A program made the translations under genes and the position numbers. Below are positions 1-13,000 of a DNA stretch of 64,000 nt, in pieces (position 1 is the first letter of the stretch; each line of letters starts with the position of its first letter). A model generated the notes under the pieces. It searched no databases, had not been told where the DNA came from, and worked only from the letters and a program-made list of their open reading frames with translations. The DNA is from Galbula dea (lineage: Eukaryota > Chordata > Aves > Piciformes > Galbulidae), in NCBI GenBank assembly GCA_013399015.1, contig VWZX01004666.1:660400-724399 (forward strand), read 5' to 3'.

Positions 1-3000
1 AAAGCTCAGATGAAGCTATTTCTACAAATGTTTGAGCAGGGATTTTTCCATAGGAGTGCAGGCATATGAGCTAGGGCAATACCTTTCACTAAACTTAAAG
101 TATTTTCAGCTTGGTTCCCTGATGAAACAAGGACTATTACCAGTTTTTCTGTCTGTTGATTCCCCTCTAATAAATTTTACTTACGAGTCTTAACTTAGCC
201 AAAAAATACCAAATCTCAATCTATGAGCTACAGTTTTAAAGCTTTGTATTGGAGATCTTCTAACATTGCCTTTGTATCAAAGAGTAAGAATTAGGAAAGG
301 TTGGCTTTGTGTATTTGTGGGGGTTGGACTGGATGACCTTTAAAGGTCCTTCCAACCCAAAACATTCTATGATTCTGTGACTTTGTATTTTTCTGTGCCA
401 CAGGAGCCTCCTGAATATCTCTGCTAAAAGCAGCTTGTCAGCCAAAGGACAGAGGTGAACCATCACTGTTGGTTTTTACTCTGTACATCAGGAATCTTTC
501 CACCTATCAGTTTTAAGATTGTGAGTCCAACTGATGTAGTATGGCAGATAAGTTGGCCCGTGGTAGACCATTTCCTTCCTTTCTGAAGCTTGTTCGCAGG
601 AGAGGAGATAGGACTGTAGGAAAACCAGCATCGCTGTACCAGCAGAGGCCTCTAGTGGCAATGCAGCTAGGAGGTGTTTTTTTTCCCCCAGTCTGCAAAA
701 TTGCTTTCTAAACTTTCAGACAAACAAGAAGTGGAAACAAAAGCTTGTCTGGTGCTGCTCCTATCAACTTCTGCCATTTGCTAGCGTAGCAAGGAGGTAA
801 GATTCTTTGGGGTTTTTTTGCCATGCCGAGTAATAGACTTCAAAAAACCATTACCCTGGTTCCTCTGTCAGGAACTGTAATATCCATGGAAAATTAAGGT
901 GCCTGCTACTTGAGCTACTTTAGCTCAGAGTCTTTATCTCCATGAGCCTAGTCCCTTCTTCAGGCGAAGTATGAGAGCAGCAACGTGCCTAATGATGAAA
1001 ACAGAGCCCTAGCAGTCCTGCAGTGCTTCAGGTCGGTGCTAGTGAAAGGACAAAGTGACAGCAATTGAGAAGCTGCATAGTTTGCTAAGTCAGTAGCATG
1101 CCTCTGCTGCTCAGACCTGCCTTATCCATCACATGTGCACAGGACAGCCTTCCTACTCTACCTGCTGTGCCCAAGAGGGAGAACCTCCATAAGAGTGAGA
1201 GGGCTGGAGTCAGAAGGTTTGGGTTGTGAGACAGTCTGATGGGAAGACAAGTGCCTGAACCACCCCTTCTCCACTAATGAAGCTGTTACCCTCAGTAGTG
1301 TTATTCCTACATTCACAGGAAAAGGCAAAGTTGCAAACTACTTTTTATCTTGCAAAGGCGTGGGGCCCAATACATGAGTTGCCTCTCTGCTTGCAGAGGT
1401 TTAGGTGAGGCTACAACAAACCATGTTTGTTCTAAGAAGATACTTCAACCCTCACTGAAATTATATGTGGCATCCACTTAGAATATATGCAAAAGCTAAC
1501 AGTAAATCTCATCCCTGGTTGTCTTACATCCTGCAAGTTTCCAGAAATTACAACATGTAGTCCTACACATCCTTTCTCTCTTTTAAATGTCCTGATATCC
1601 TAGCTGAGAATATATCAGAAATACTCAGTTAATGTGAATTAAATCCAGTAAGGAACCTGTAAACCTTCCCAGTTATTGCTAAAATAGCATGTGTGGATGG
1701 AATTTAAGTCTTCCTTTGCCACAAAAAGATGAGTAAAGCCACCTGCCATGTGATCATGGGACTGGGTTTGTAAAACAAATATAGTCAAGATTTATATCTC
1801 AAGGATACCTCAAGAACATCCTCAGCAAATAAAATATGAAGTGATGCCCTTCTACTAACTACTGGCTGCTTTACATCCCAGTCCATTCTTATTGACTGGT
1901 AAGAATTTCCTACCTGAACATAACTCTTGGATCCTGAAATTATACCCCTTCACAAAAGCCTGGAATGAGTCAAGTAGTGTGCAGTAGTTATCTATGTGTT
2001 TTACAGTAGGACATTCTCCAGTCTAAATCTTGTTCCTTCTTGTTGGTGCCCAGCTTATACCTTTTTAGTGATTCAGGTTTTTTAAGATGCTGTGTAAGCA
2101 GGCCATCAACATGAATCTCAGCCCATCTCACTGCTTTCTCTTGTACCATCTCTTCCTGCAGAGTTCCCTACAGAAAAGCCAAAAGCATGAACAAACAACT
2201 GAACCAGAGACCTAGCACTCCAAGTAAGCTCTCGCCCATGACAAACGCTTACCTTCTGTTGAGCTCATAGGGGTGTGCATAGATCTCAACATTCATCTTT
2301 GTAATTACACTGAAATTATGGGAAGGTATCCTTGTGCAAAATCAGCTTTCCATCAGAGTGATTTCTTTTTCCTTCTAGGCCTCTCAAGCATCTTAGAGCC
2401 ATAAGAAGCTCTCTTCTAGGTGGGAAATTGCCATAGCAGGTTGTGTTCAGTAGCCTTATTGCCCTCCAAGCCCTTTCATGAAGCTCCAACATCCCCTCTA
2501 AAACTCCCTTGCATGTATGTATGGTGCACTTCACCTCTCATCTCTGGCTCATTGACATGTGACTGTTTTAACAGCCTCCTAACTGGCCTCTTCTGGGCCA
2601 CAAGGGAAATGAGAATATCACTTCCAGTCAGCCAGTATGATTTCTTTCTTAGGTGATCTTTCTGCCACACCCTTCATCTGGGTAGATGTCCTAAAGACGA
2701 TTCTTATTTTTGTCACTCCAGAAATACTTCTCCTAAACCATAAAGTCCCTCTTTCTCCTTCAGTGAGGAGGATCATGGCTGTATCTTGGGTCTTTAGACA
2801 AGCTCTCAAGGTAGTATATGAATATGGGGTATAGTCTTTCCCTCGTTCATGCAGATCACCATAATTAATGACAATGATCTTAAAACAGCTGAGAAAGATT
2901 AGATACACAATTTAAATGCATTTGGGAATATCTAAGATACGACCTGTTCTGTCATTCCTTCACTGGGAAAGATAGAATAGATTGTATGAGCAGCCTTTTA

Positions 3001-5962
3001 GAAGATTAAGCCTGAGTGATTTTCCTTACTGCATTGTAGCAGGAGTACAGTCAGGTTATTTTAGAAGAAAAAGCATAAATGGGCAAAAGCAAAGATGGAT
3101 TTTATCTGATATTTTAAAATAACTGATTGTTTTGTTTCAGTAATAAGATGTCTTTCTTGTAGGGTGAGTGAAAGGGTTAAATGAGCTTTCATGGCTTTCA
3201 GCTCAGTTCCTAGATTTTTTTTTTAGCAGGCTTCTTTGACAGCTATTATTTGACATTGGCTCTGTAGTTTTGTGTGTAGATAAATCAGTGGTTTATACCT
3301 CATTTGAAACTATACTGAAACTAGAACATACTCAGCATTTGATACTGTTAAGTAAATAGAAAATATCATCAAAATTCTGCTTTGGTCAATCTAGATAATT
3401 TCACAGAAGGGAAGAAAAAACTGTTTCAGTTTAACTTCAATCTAAGTGACAGCTGGGTTCACAAATCATCAGCTTTATTTATCTTTAAGACTGATCTCCA
3501 AATTAGGCTGTTGTTTATCCATGTAACTGTGACCCTGAGACTGTTTTTCTTCTAAGCATGAAGCATAAAACCCTTGCTTTATTGTTAATTTGGGGAATTC
3601 AGCACAAGTAAAGCACAGCATTGTTATTGTGTCACAGAAATGCTTTTCCCAGTGTGTATAGTGTTCTGCCCTGATAGTGGCTGAAACATCTCAATTGCAC
3701 AAGCCTTTTTTTATTTTATTTGTTTATTTTCCTTTCCAAAAGCTTCTGGAAATTTGCTGCCTTTTTTTATTGTATGGGGTCAGGGTTTCTTTTAGGTGTT
3801 CTTCATAACTTTTGTTTGTTTGGCTTTTATTCCTAATATGTCTAAATGTCAGTCTTCTGCCAGAGAGAGGGTTTTCACTATCTTGTACAAAAAAAAGGAG
3901 AAGGATGAGCTTCTGCAGGAGATCCTTCATGCTTTTTTCTTCTTCATTTTCCAAGTAGTTCTGTTTAAACAGCTAGGATTCTTCAGCAGTGTGTGTCCCT
4001 GCTAAGAGCCTCCCCTAGGGGCTGAAATAAATCCAGGAAGAGGCCTGGGAGTCAGAAGAGAAGCCTGGTTATAAGTCTTTAAAATTGAACCTGGAAATAC
4101 TTTCTCTATATTGCTTATGGAAGGAGACTGGGGAGATTTCACCTTCCTGGGCTTTGGCTGGTTTCTGGGGTCATCCTTTACTGTGATGAGCCTTGAGAAA
4201 CCTCAGAGGACCACATACATTCATCATAGACTCATATTGGCTCTCACAGGGCTTGTCTACAGGGAGGCACTCAGAAGGGTCAAAGTGGAGGAGCCAAAAT
4301 TGGCATTGGAGGGAGTGCCTTTCCAGGAGGACACTAAGAAGAGTAAGAAGTTTAACTGCACAAAGTCCTTGATTATTTTTGCATGTTGCAGTATGGGTCT
4401 GGGCTTGTGCAGTATTTTTTCCAGTGCAATCCAAACGAGCTGCTGCTGAAGGGCAAGTGGCATAGTGGAATGACTCCCCTTTTAATAGGTATCTGTGGAG
4501 AAACATGGCTAGCTGCTTTCCATGAAACAGGCAAGTAAGCAACTCAAACTAATTAAAATTATTGTTGGTAGATCAGAACTAGTGACTGCTGCTAATTCAA
4601 AAGAGAAGGAATCAGGTGCTTTATTTTTAAGGGAGTTCAAGCAAACTAAACAGAAGTGAAAATCTGAGGGGAATCCTACCTTTCCTGGAAAATAGCAGGT
4701 TTGTTGGAAAATGCAGTGTCCTGTGTGAGTAGCAGCAAGTAGGGGCAAAGGTGGGAAGGCAAGTTGGGGACTGGGGAGGGGTGAAGGAGGGAGGGAGTGC
4801 ATCGATTCTGGCAGAGCAGCCTAATTACCTTTGGGAAGGAGGGAGTCTTAAAAGACAGAGCTAGCTTGGTGAGGATAAAATAGATTGGGCGAGACAGAAA
4901 AAAAATGGATGAAAATTGATGCTTCCAAGTAATACTGTTCTGCTGCTGGCACTGTGACACCTCACTGAGGATGGTGGGAAAGAACTGGCCCCTCAGAAAA
5001 AATAGGAAAAGGAATGTCTTCTGTTTTGTCAAAGAAAAAGTATAAAAAGGCCCAATCAGGCTCCAGGGATCCACAGCTACCTCTACTCCAGCTTCAGCAC
5101 TTGAGCTACAAAGACCTTTAGAGGCTTTAAGGTCATCCCAGTGCACCTGCTTAAGCTCTCATGCACTTGATCCCTCTTGTCATTGAAGTGAGCATTTGTC
5201 TGAAACTTGCCGTCTGTCATTGCATCTACTGTTTCCTGCTTTAGGTATCACTTAATCCTGACAGGTTCAAATACTAGCTCACAGAGCCTTATCTTGATCT
5301 CATACCTTCCCAATCTATCATAGAATCATAAATTTCTGTTTCTCTTTAGCAATTGTTTCCACATTTCTATGCAATTTTCAGTCTCAATGAAGCAGTTTTC
5401 CTGTTCAAGGACAGAAGACTTGGTGCTTCCATTTGTTTGACTCTCAAAACACAATTGCTTTTTGTGTTACTGAAACTACAGCAAATGAGCATGTTTTTTG
5501 TCTGCACTGAATTATTGTTATATGTTTTACAAGAAGTTGTAAATCTAGCTTGAAGTGTGTGTCAGTTGTATGGCTTTCTCTATAGGGACAGTATCCTGAG
5601 GAAGTGTAATTGATTGTTATTCCTCTAACTTATTAAAGCTGAAAGAGAACAAGCTTTAGAAAAATGCTTTTTGTCACTAAGACTTCAAAAATTACTCAAT
5701 TCACCTTTTTGTCTGGATCTCAAGGTCTTTGACAGACTTGCAGTCTTAACAAGAAACTTTGTTGTCAACAAAGTTATAAAGTAGTAAAATAGAACTGTGT
5801 TATAAATTACATAGTCTGCATTCTTGCTTTATATATCTTTTAACCAACATACAGCCTTGAGATGTTGATGTTGTTATTAATGGTGCTTATTTTCATATTT
5901 AATATACAATTGTATTTTGTTGTGGCTGATGGAATGCAATAATCTTTTCTGACCTGCTGTAG
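1..5962 (+). other. RAB3B intron (3' part)
   Basis: No exon can be supported here; the upstream RAB3B exons must lie left of the window. It holds a CR1 3'-end fragment near 320-380, a doubtful CR1 tail near 5317-5332 on the minus strand, a G/A-rich stretch at about 4770-4798 and a 21-bp palindrome at 5755-5775. Open frames at 4111-4449 (+), 4171-4542 (-) and 4676-5146 (-) lack recognisable domains and look like chance. Confidence 0.7.
320..380 (+). repeat. CR1 LINE 3'-end fragment
   Basis: It contains ggttggactggatgacctt, tccttccaaccc and attctatgattctgtga, the conserved 3' terminus of avian CR1 ending in the octamer tail. It is 5'-truncated, as almost all CR1 copies are. Confidence 0.85.
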
Positions 5963-6087
5963 GGCCACACAAATCAAGACTTACTCCTGGGACAATGCAC
6001 AAGTGATCCTGGTTGGAAACAAATGTGACATGGAGGATGAAAGAATTGTTCCTGTGGAGAAGGGAAAACATCTAGCAGATCAGCTAG
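5963..6087 (+). CDS. RAB3B: RAB3B penultimate coding exon
   Basis: The exon is bounded by the acceptor ctgtag and the donor g|gtacac. It is entered with one base of a split Trp codon and left with one base of a split Gly codon. It encodes ATQIKTYSWDNAQVILVGNK followed by CDMEDERIV and further residues. The NKCD motif is the guanine-specificity loop. Confidence 0.93.
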
Positions 6088-8473
6088 GTACACGTTAAAG
6101 CATTTCTTTCCACTATTTTTCCTCTGCTCCTTTATACTGTGTTCCTTTTAATTTGTACAATAAAAAGTCCTTCCAGCAGTAATACTTTAATAATGGTATC
6201 ACTGCTGAGAAGTGTAATCTATTTTAAGTCCATAGTTTACTTGCTTAGGGCTGAGTACTCCTACTGCTCTTTGGATGTCATATTTTTTTTCTTCCCCAAA
6301 AATCATCTGTTTAAATACAAACTTGAAATCTAAAATCTGAATCCTTTAAGTATGGGACACTTCAAAACACACATACATGCAGAGTTACCACAGCAACTGA
6401 CTCCATCAGTAGGAAACTGTTCTACCCTATGCCTGTCTTCGCACTTTTCCAACTCAACCTCGGAGAACTATCCCAAAGCACAGCAAAATAAAAGCTAACC
6501 CTGTCTTTTTAAAATGCTGTCCAAGTCTTCTGTAGCTTCCCAAAATACTAAGTGTTCTTTTTAAAAGTGCTAAAAAATGTATCTGTTTTATTAGTCAGTT
6601 TTTCCTTATATTAACTATGCTAATGTGTGCAGCATTATCTGAAATTACTGTGTGTATTAGGTGGAAGAAGTCACTTTGAGTTATTGACTGCTTAAACTGC
6701 TAGCTTTCATCATAATGATTCACAGAAAGGTTATCCTTCAGCATGTTTCTCTAAGTTTGTATAGTCACATTAACATCATTGAAATAATTTCCTAATCAGA
6801 TTAAGAAATTGTTGTTGGCCTGAATGTGAATGAAACCAAAACCGATTCAGCCGCAGCAGAAGCTAAACTGATGTTGGACTGACAAATACCCAAGTTCAGT
6901 TCTCTGGTTTCTTGTGTTGTGTATATATGTTTTTAATTATCATCAAAGACAGCAAGTGGAGCAGAGAGACCCTTCCTCTGATGCAGGACAGCTGTCCTTA
7001 CTTAGTAGCAAGGCACATATCTCCACCATCACTTCACCCATTGTCGCATGGTGTTTTGAAAACTGCTAGAATGGAGTAGGCATCTATGTGTTATCTCACA
7101 CATCAAGGTGACTCAGTCTACCAGCTGTAGCAGACTGATCAGTTAAGATGACTTACCTTTCTTTTTGTTTGTGGCAGAATCAAAGAAAACTGATGCAATG
7201 CAGAATGCCCCCAAAATGAAGCACAACAGAATGTGGCTTATTGCGAAATGAACTCTCTGTGGTGCTTGAGCTCTTGCTGTTGGCATTACAATAACCTTGT
7301 AAAACAGAAGCAACAGCCATCTTAAGAGATGGTTGGCCTTTGAAGCCCCTGGGTTTTGAATGATAAAGAAATGCTTCACAGTTTAGTGCATTTCTGCTCG
7401 CTGAGGCAGAGTTCAAGCTCATCTGTGAGAGGGCTGGTTCTTGTGTAGCATAGCGTGTCAACGGGAGGCAGCAGGAATAGCTGTCTGTGCCACCCCCACC
7501 TTGGCATAACTCCAGCCTTGCTGGGACTTTTTCTCAGCCAGAAAGGTTCAGTGTTTGAGAATCCATACTGAGCACTGCAGCTAGGAGCTGGCAACTGGGC
7601 GCTGAAATGACTCTGCAGGAGGCACTTAACATTATTTGTAATTCAGCAGTGCTGAACAGCCCTTGTCAGGATGGGTGCTCTGTTCTGACGTGCTGTACAA
7701 GTATTAAATTTCCCTCTAATTAGACAAAGAAAGAGAAAAACAGAACCAAAACTGTGGAGTGTTTTGATCACAAGTGCAGAAGTTGGTCAGCTGAAGGAAT
7801 ACAACCATGATTTCACTTCTTTTTCTGGTCTCTGCTCTTGTCAGACTGCAGTAGTGGTTTGTAGAGCAAGCCTGGCTTCATCCCACAGGGGTGTGTGGAG
7901 CCCCAGAAGGCTGCTCTGTACATTACCAGTTAGTGGCATTGGGAGAATTTGACTCCCTTGTCCTTATTCAGATCTGTGTCATCTGCAGAAGTGTTTCCCA
8001 GGGCTATGGGTAGGGACTCATTTATGCCTTTGACTCTTAGTGATGCTTGATAAGTTTTAAAGTGATTCTGCTAAGAAAGGTTGGACTAGGTGTTTCTCAA
8101 GGTCCCTTCTAACCTGGTGTTCTCTGATTCTGCTCACTATTCTGAGGTTGTGTGAGTGAACTGAGCTAAGAATTATCTAATGTCCTGTTTTCTTAAGGTG
8201 AATTCTGAAAAAAATTGGTTAGTATTTTAAAAACCATCAGCATTCTCATCAGTCTCCATTGACATTTTTTTCTCACTTCTCACAGGTTTTGACTATTTTG
8301 AAGCTAGTGCCAAAGAAAATATCAACGTAAGGCAGGTGTTTGAGCGTCTTGTGGATATTATCTGTGAAAAGATGTCGGAGAGTATAGAGTCAGACCCTTC
8401 CAGGGGCACTTCTGGAAGAAGCATGCGGCTCACAGACAACCCACCCCCTTCGCAGCAGAACTGCTCGTGCTAG
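5963..8473 (+). CDS. RAB3B: RAB3B, last two coding exons (partial gene)
   Basis: This is the C-terminal part of a Rab3 small GTPase, which cycles on secretory and synaptic vesicles and controls regulated exocytosis. CDS is 5963-6087 joined to 8286-8473. The first exon begins with one base completing a split Trp codon, and the joined frame gives about 104 residues. Visible motifs are the G4 box NKCD (guanine recognition), the G5 box ASAK, and the C-terminal CSC, the double-cysteine signal for geranylgeranylation. The P-loop and switch regions are encoded upstream, outside the window. The choice of RAB3B over RAB3A/C/D rests on sequence around the G4 and G5 boxes and on the RAB3B-NRDC-OSBPL9 order known from human 1p32.3. 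NRDC follows on the same strand, with its start codon about 4.6 kb downstream of the RAB3B stop. Confidence 0.92.
6088..8285 (+). other. RAB3B intron between the last two coding exons
   Basis: It holds a CR1 3'-end fragment at 8079-8132. Otherwise I see only short unrelated open frames and no RNA gene. Confidence 0.75.
8079..8132 (+). repeat. CR1 LINE 3'-end fragment (diverged)
   Basis: ggttggactagg, caaggtcccttctaacct and ctctgattctg match the CR1 terminus with several changes, so this is an old copy. Confidence 0.75.
8286..8473 (+). CDS. RAB3B: RAB3B last coding exon with stop
   Basis: The acceptor is ctcacag|gt and the frame runs GFDYFEASAKEN and onward to the TAG stop at 8471-8473. It carries the G5 box ASAK, the last helix of the GTPase fold, the variable tail (SGRSMRLTDNPPP) and the prenylated CSC end. 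The tail differs most from other Rab3 proteins, as usual in this family. Confidence 0.94.
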
Positions 8474-10700
8474 TGACCTGTCTCACTGAGCAATGTCCTT
8501 CTCCTTTCCTGACTAAATTTAATCTTTTCATCTGTGGTGGTGCATTATCACGTAGTCCAAAGGCAGAAGTCTCTGTTGTAGGAAACTGGTATGTTTGCTT
8601 AATGTGCTGGAGTGTTAATGTTAGTCATTTCCTTGGTCAGTAATTAAAAAGAAGCCCCAAAATCTGAATAAATATTGTAAGTGTACCTAGTGTTAATGTG
8701 AGTTGCAATGAAGAATAAGAGTTGTATAGCCTTGCAAATGTGTTTTCCACAGGGAACGTTGTGTTTTTAATTATAAATTTCTCTACTGCAGGAAGAGGTT
8801 TTGTCTCAAGAACAGCAGAAACCAATTAAAAGGGACCAGGTCTAAAAGAAAATGGGGTAAAAAAAAGTCTCTTACAGAGCAAGAATAGAATTTTATTTAT
8901 TTCTTTTGGTTTTACCTTTAAAAAAAAAATCAGTCCCTCGATATTTTGAGAGTTACTGTTGCTGTCTTCTAGACATGGAACTCAGTTTTCCTGTATGGTG
9001 GAGCAGAAAGGAGTGTATTTCTGTCTGACAGTTTGAGGTTCTCCAGAGAGTGAGGAGGAAGAAGGGGGTGGATTATGTATCAAGCCCCTAAATAGAGGAA
9101 GAGCACATGGAGGAATCAAATCTGCCAGGTGGGGGAGGAGGAGGAGGTGAAAGTCTTGCAGCCACACCTACGTTTTCGCTGTGTTCTTGGCTGGCAGTGG
9201 GTGAAGGAGCAAGAGCCTTTCCAGGGGCTGCTCTTGCCTGCAAACCTCTCCAGTCACCAGCACTGGGGGTGTTGCTGTGTTTGGCACCTTGCTATGCCCA
9301 ATCCCTTGTTTCTAGAAGCCAAAGAGCCAAACGTCCTGCACCTTTTTCCCCTGTATCTTGTAGTTTCACCTCTCCAGGTTTGGATCTAATCAACTGCTCG
9401 ATCATGGATTTGTTGCAGGATGAAGGACAGGAGGAAGTGGCTGCTGCATGCTTAGTTGGAGGCAAAAGCTGACATGTAAGACTTGGAACAGCACTGTCTC
9501 AGAAAGATAAAAATATCAGGAGCCAAAAAGTGAGTGTTGGCAAATATTAGTGCCAATATTATTAGATTTTCTTTCTGCATTTTATTTTTTTTTAATTCTG
9601 TGTTAGATGGGGGGGGTGTGTAGGGATAGTTTTTCTAGGTTCAGATTCAACCACAAGTTATCATTTAAAAAAGGAAGATTAGTAAAACATAACTGCAAAT
9701 GAAAAATGGCAAATACCTGTTAAGAGTTATTCTACAGATGTTTTATTGCATCATTCTTTGAAGGCAGGAACCATTTTTAATATTTAACATCTAAACTATT
9801 CTTATGCTTCAACATCTCTTAAAATTACAAAACTTCTACAGATCTCTGTGTAGAACTTAGTGTGCATTAGTCACTTGCAGAGCTTGTATTTCTCTGAAAT
9901 ATATAAACTGCTTTTGTGAGTCTGTGACATTCCATACACTGTATGCCTTTATCATCACACATTGTGTATCCCAGCTCTTTACAGTGATTGCAGATTGTGT
10001 CTGTAAATGTATATTAGAAGACAGTTTGTTGTTGTAAGGTGAAAGTTCTGGAAAGTTCTATGGTTTTACCTTAGGCCTATGAACTCCTTTGAGAAAGGAG
10101 ACTTTCTGATGTCAGAAACTAGAGTCAAGTATCAGCCCATGACATTGTAATTTCCTGGATCATGACACTTGTGAATGCTTTTGTCATTTCGTTCCGTTAT
10201 GTCTCAAAGTGTAATAGTTCTAAGAAGAAAGCACAATACTGTGGAGGAAAATGCAACTACATTGATACAGTTTGAGCTCATTGTGCTAAAGGCTTGATCC
10301 CTTCTTTTGTTTCTGTGTGTGTTGCTTTCAGAAATCTTTACTGTGATGTATTTTGGGTGCGTGTTGTCTAGTACTGAAAGTGCAATTTGTGCAGTGCTAG
10401 GAATGTGGTTATTGTATCTAAACCCCTGGAACTGCAAAATAAAGAGAAATGTAGTTACTGGGTGTGGCCAGAGAGCTTGTATGAGTTGCATTACTAGTGT
10501 TAGACAATGATGTGCCTGTATAAAAAAGGTATCCTTTTAATGCTTCTAAAATATATCAAACTACATTGATCTTTTTTTGAGAGGGTGATGATCCTTGAGC
10601 CCAGCAATCAGGAATCACTCTGTAGATTTAAAACAGAGTAAAGAAAAGGATTAATTTGCCAATAAATGCAGTGCAGTGTTCTAATTGTAAGAGAAGTTGG
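8474..10700 (+). other. RAB3B 3' UTR (extent uncertain)
   Basis: No further coding exon follows the RAB3B stop. AATAAA hexamers occur at 8667-8672, 10438-10443 and 10661-10666; the last two are each followed by G/T-rich sequence. Human RAB3B has a very long 3' UTR, so the distal sites are plausible ends. The interval is AT-rich with homopolymer runs near 8917-8927 and 9583-9593. Confidence 0.5.
10438..10443 (+). terminator. candidate RAB3B polyadenylation signal
   Basis: This is a canonical AATAAA followed within about 30 bases by a G/T-rich stretch (actgggtgtggcc). A second hexamer lies at 10661-10666. RNA data would be needed to choose between them. Confidence 0.4.
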
Positions 10701-12330
10701 TTTTGGGGCAACTTGTGTAACTAACAAAAAAACCCCCCAAACCAAACCAGAACTCCACAGTGGGGAGTGGTGATTTTGAGCTGTGCAAGTATACTGGAGT
10801 AGCTCAGTGCAAATAATGATTTTTCAGCTCAGCAACTTGATGGTAAAAGATGATGTTTTCAGCAGAAATGGAATTTCAGTTCTTCTGGTTTACTTACCTT
10901 TTTCTTTCCCTAGGACAGAAGACTTTTTTCTACTCTATCTATAGTTGTGTTTAAATGTGTTCCAGTCAAGTCAGGACTTTTTGGTTTTGTTTGGTTTTGC
11001 TTGATTTGTTTTGTGTTTTTAAGAAGAATACAGGTACATTCCAAGCCCGTCAAGCTAGGAAGAGCACAAGCTACCAAGTAGCTACATGACAGTAGTTCCA
11101 AAGAACTGGAAAAGAGAGTATGAATTCTACTCTGCCCTATACTGCGTACATGGAAAAAACTAGTATTTGGTGCAGAAATCCTGCAGCGTTTACTTCAAAT
11201 AAGGAATCAAATCATCACAGGCAGCTGATATATCTCTCTAGTAATATGTATTTTATGTATCTCATCTTCTTCAATTTGCATTAAAAGCTGTGAAAACACA
11301 GAAAAATCCTTTTGCCTTAAGTGGCATGCAGCTGATTTCTGGGTTAGAGATGAGTCTTGGCTTCCATCTTGTGGAGAAATAAAGCACTAAAATACCAGGT
11401 AGACAATCCAGTCTAAATTATCATCCCTGTCTCTCAGCCCTGCTTGTTTGTATTAGCCTCTGGTCCCTTAACTTTCCTTTTGTCGTCTCTTTTGCAGTCA
11501 ACATAGACTTAGATACATGCACAAAATAGCTAACAGCACTAGTGCTACAGGAATAGCAGAAAGCTGAACAAAGGTGGAACAGTGCAAAGGGGTGTGATAA
11601 ATTCAATGGCAAGCTTCCTAACGGCTCTCCAAGTGTTACAAGAAAGAGGATCTTGGCAACGCATGCCATTTGGAAACACCAGCTTCAGAGAGATCTAAGA
11701 GAAGAGGAAAAGCAGCATTCCTGTTCTCAAGATTGGCAATGGCTACACCAGGACTTCAGCTTCATAGAGGGGAAAAAATACATTCACAAAATGGAAAATG
11801 CTGAGACCTACTGAACTGCAAAGACTAGGCTGTCTTGTAAAAAGTCATGGGTGTAAACTTTACACTATTAATGCTACCATTAGGGGAAGAAAATCTTAAT
11901 CATTAGTAGTCAATGAGTCACTTATTATCTGAGGGAATAGCATGAAGCTGTGACAGGACAGGTTTAGGTTGAATATTAGGAAAACGTTTCTCCCTCAACA
12001 GAGTGGGGGAGCACTGGAACAGGCTCCCAGGGAAGTAGTCGCGGCTCCATGCCTGACAGCATTCAAGAAGCATCTAAAGTTGTCCTGTGCATAGACAGGA
12101 GTTGATGATCCTTGCGGGTGCCTTCTATTTCCAGACATTCTATGCACATTAAGTGCATACTGGGAATCTCAAAAGACCAGTGCTGCTGCTGGTGGAAATA
12201 AAACTCCAAACTTAATCTAGCTCATTTAATTGTTGAAAACTACCACCTGAAAGCTACTTTTGCCATCGGATCACCAGTGCAGTTAGGTGCTTGAATCCCA
12301 AGAGTCCTCACGTGTCTTTACGCTGATTCT
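10701..12330. other. RAB3B-NRDC intergenic interval
   Basis: I see no gene. It holds A/C-rich and T-rich simple sequence near 10725-10750 and 10976-11016 and a CR1 fragment at 11950-12144. It ends where CpG density rises sharply. Confidence 0.65.
11950..12144 (+). repeat. CR1 LINE fragment with 3' region
   Basis: ggtttaggttgaatattagg, cactggaacaggctcccagg and the downstream ...gttgatgatcctt...attctatg are the ordered 3' segments of avian CR1 (end of the reverse-transcriptase frame plus UTR). Confidence 0.85.
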
Positions 12331-12864
12331 ATGTGGTTAACGTTTGGCTTTTCCAAATGACCGCCGAGGGAGGCCGACGACTACAAGCCCTTTTCTTCGT
12401 GCCAACTTTCGGTCTCGAGTTCAGGGCGTTTGGCTCAGCCGACCACCCAGATTTCACCGCCGGTCTCGAAGCTGTCACATCGGATGAGACACACACCAGC
12501 ATATAGACACACCGCCCTACCCTACGTTGAGGGGACTGCGTGTGACATCCCTCCGAGGCCCGTTTGCGCCAGCTGATTGGTCCTGTGACGAGTGAGCGAC
12601 AGCTACGTGGAGCAATAGTCAAAGGTTATGAGAAGGGAAGGGTGGCCTTCTCCAGCCGATGGTTGGACCATTCCAAAGCAAGACCGGGGGATAAGGCTAA
12701 CAAGGCAGGCCGGCATTAATGTCGGACAGCGACGCCACAAAGAGGAGTCCCCTGGATCTGGCTGTTCTCTCTGACTAACTGCTCAAAGGTACAGCCTTTC
12801 CCCCGGCGTCTGTCTCCCCCACCGATGGTTTTCCCCCACCCCGCCCACGCCGGCATTCTCTCCA

Positions 12865-12948
12865 CCAATCAGAGACGCTTCCCCGGCTATGTGAGGGTCT
12901 GGGATTGGTCCGTTTTCTCCACCTGACAGAGCGGCGGGCGCTGATTGG
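12865..12948. promoter_or_regulatory. array of three CCAAT boxes upstream of NRDC
   Basis: CCAAT lies at 12865-12869, and inverted boxes (ATTGG) at 12904-12908 and 12944-12948, so start-to-start spacing is 39 and 40 bases. A further ATTGG lies at 12576-12580. Each has flanks (ccaatcag, tgattggt) like NF-Y sites. The array ends about 115 bases before the first in-frame ATG. Confidence 0.65.
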
Positions 12949-12980
12949 TGCGGTCAGGGACCGTCACTGTCGTCACAGGT

Positions 12981-13000
12981 ACTTCCTGGTGCGGCGGAAG
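12981..13000. promoter_or_regulatory. candidate ETS/GABP sites near the NRDC transcription start
   Basis: acttcctgg and gcggaag are ETS cores in opposite orientation within 20 bases. Paired ETS sites near the start are common in TATA-less promoters. The transcription start itself cannot be fixed from sequence. Confidence 0.45.

Noticed and set aside
4111..4542. Overlapping open frames of 112 (+) and 123 (-) codons in the RAB3B intron
   Set aside because: No domain, no splice context and no repeat match that I recognise. Overlap on both strands suggests a locally stop-poor stretch.
5317..5332. atcatagaatcata as a minus-strand CR1 tail
   Set aside because: Only about 14 bases match and no further CR1 sequence follows.
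12329..12622. 97-codon minus-strand frame in the CpG island
   Set aside because: CpG-rich sequence lacks stop codons, and there is no recognisable protein.
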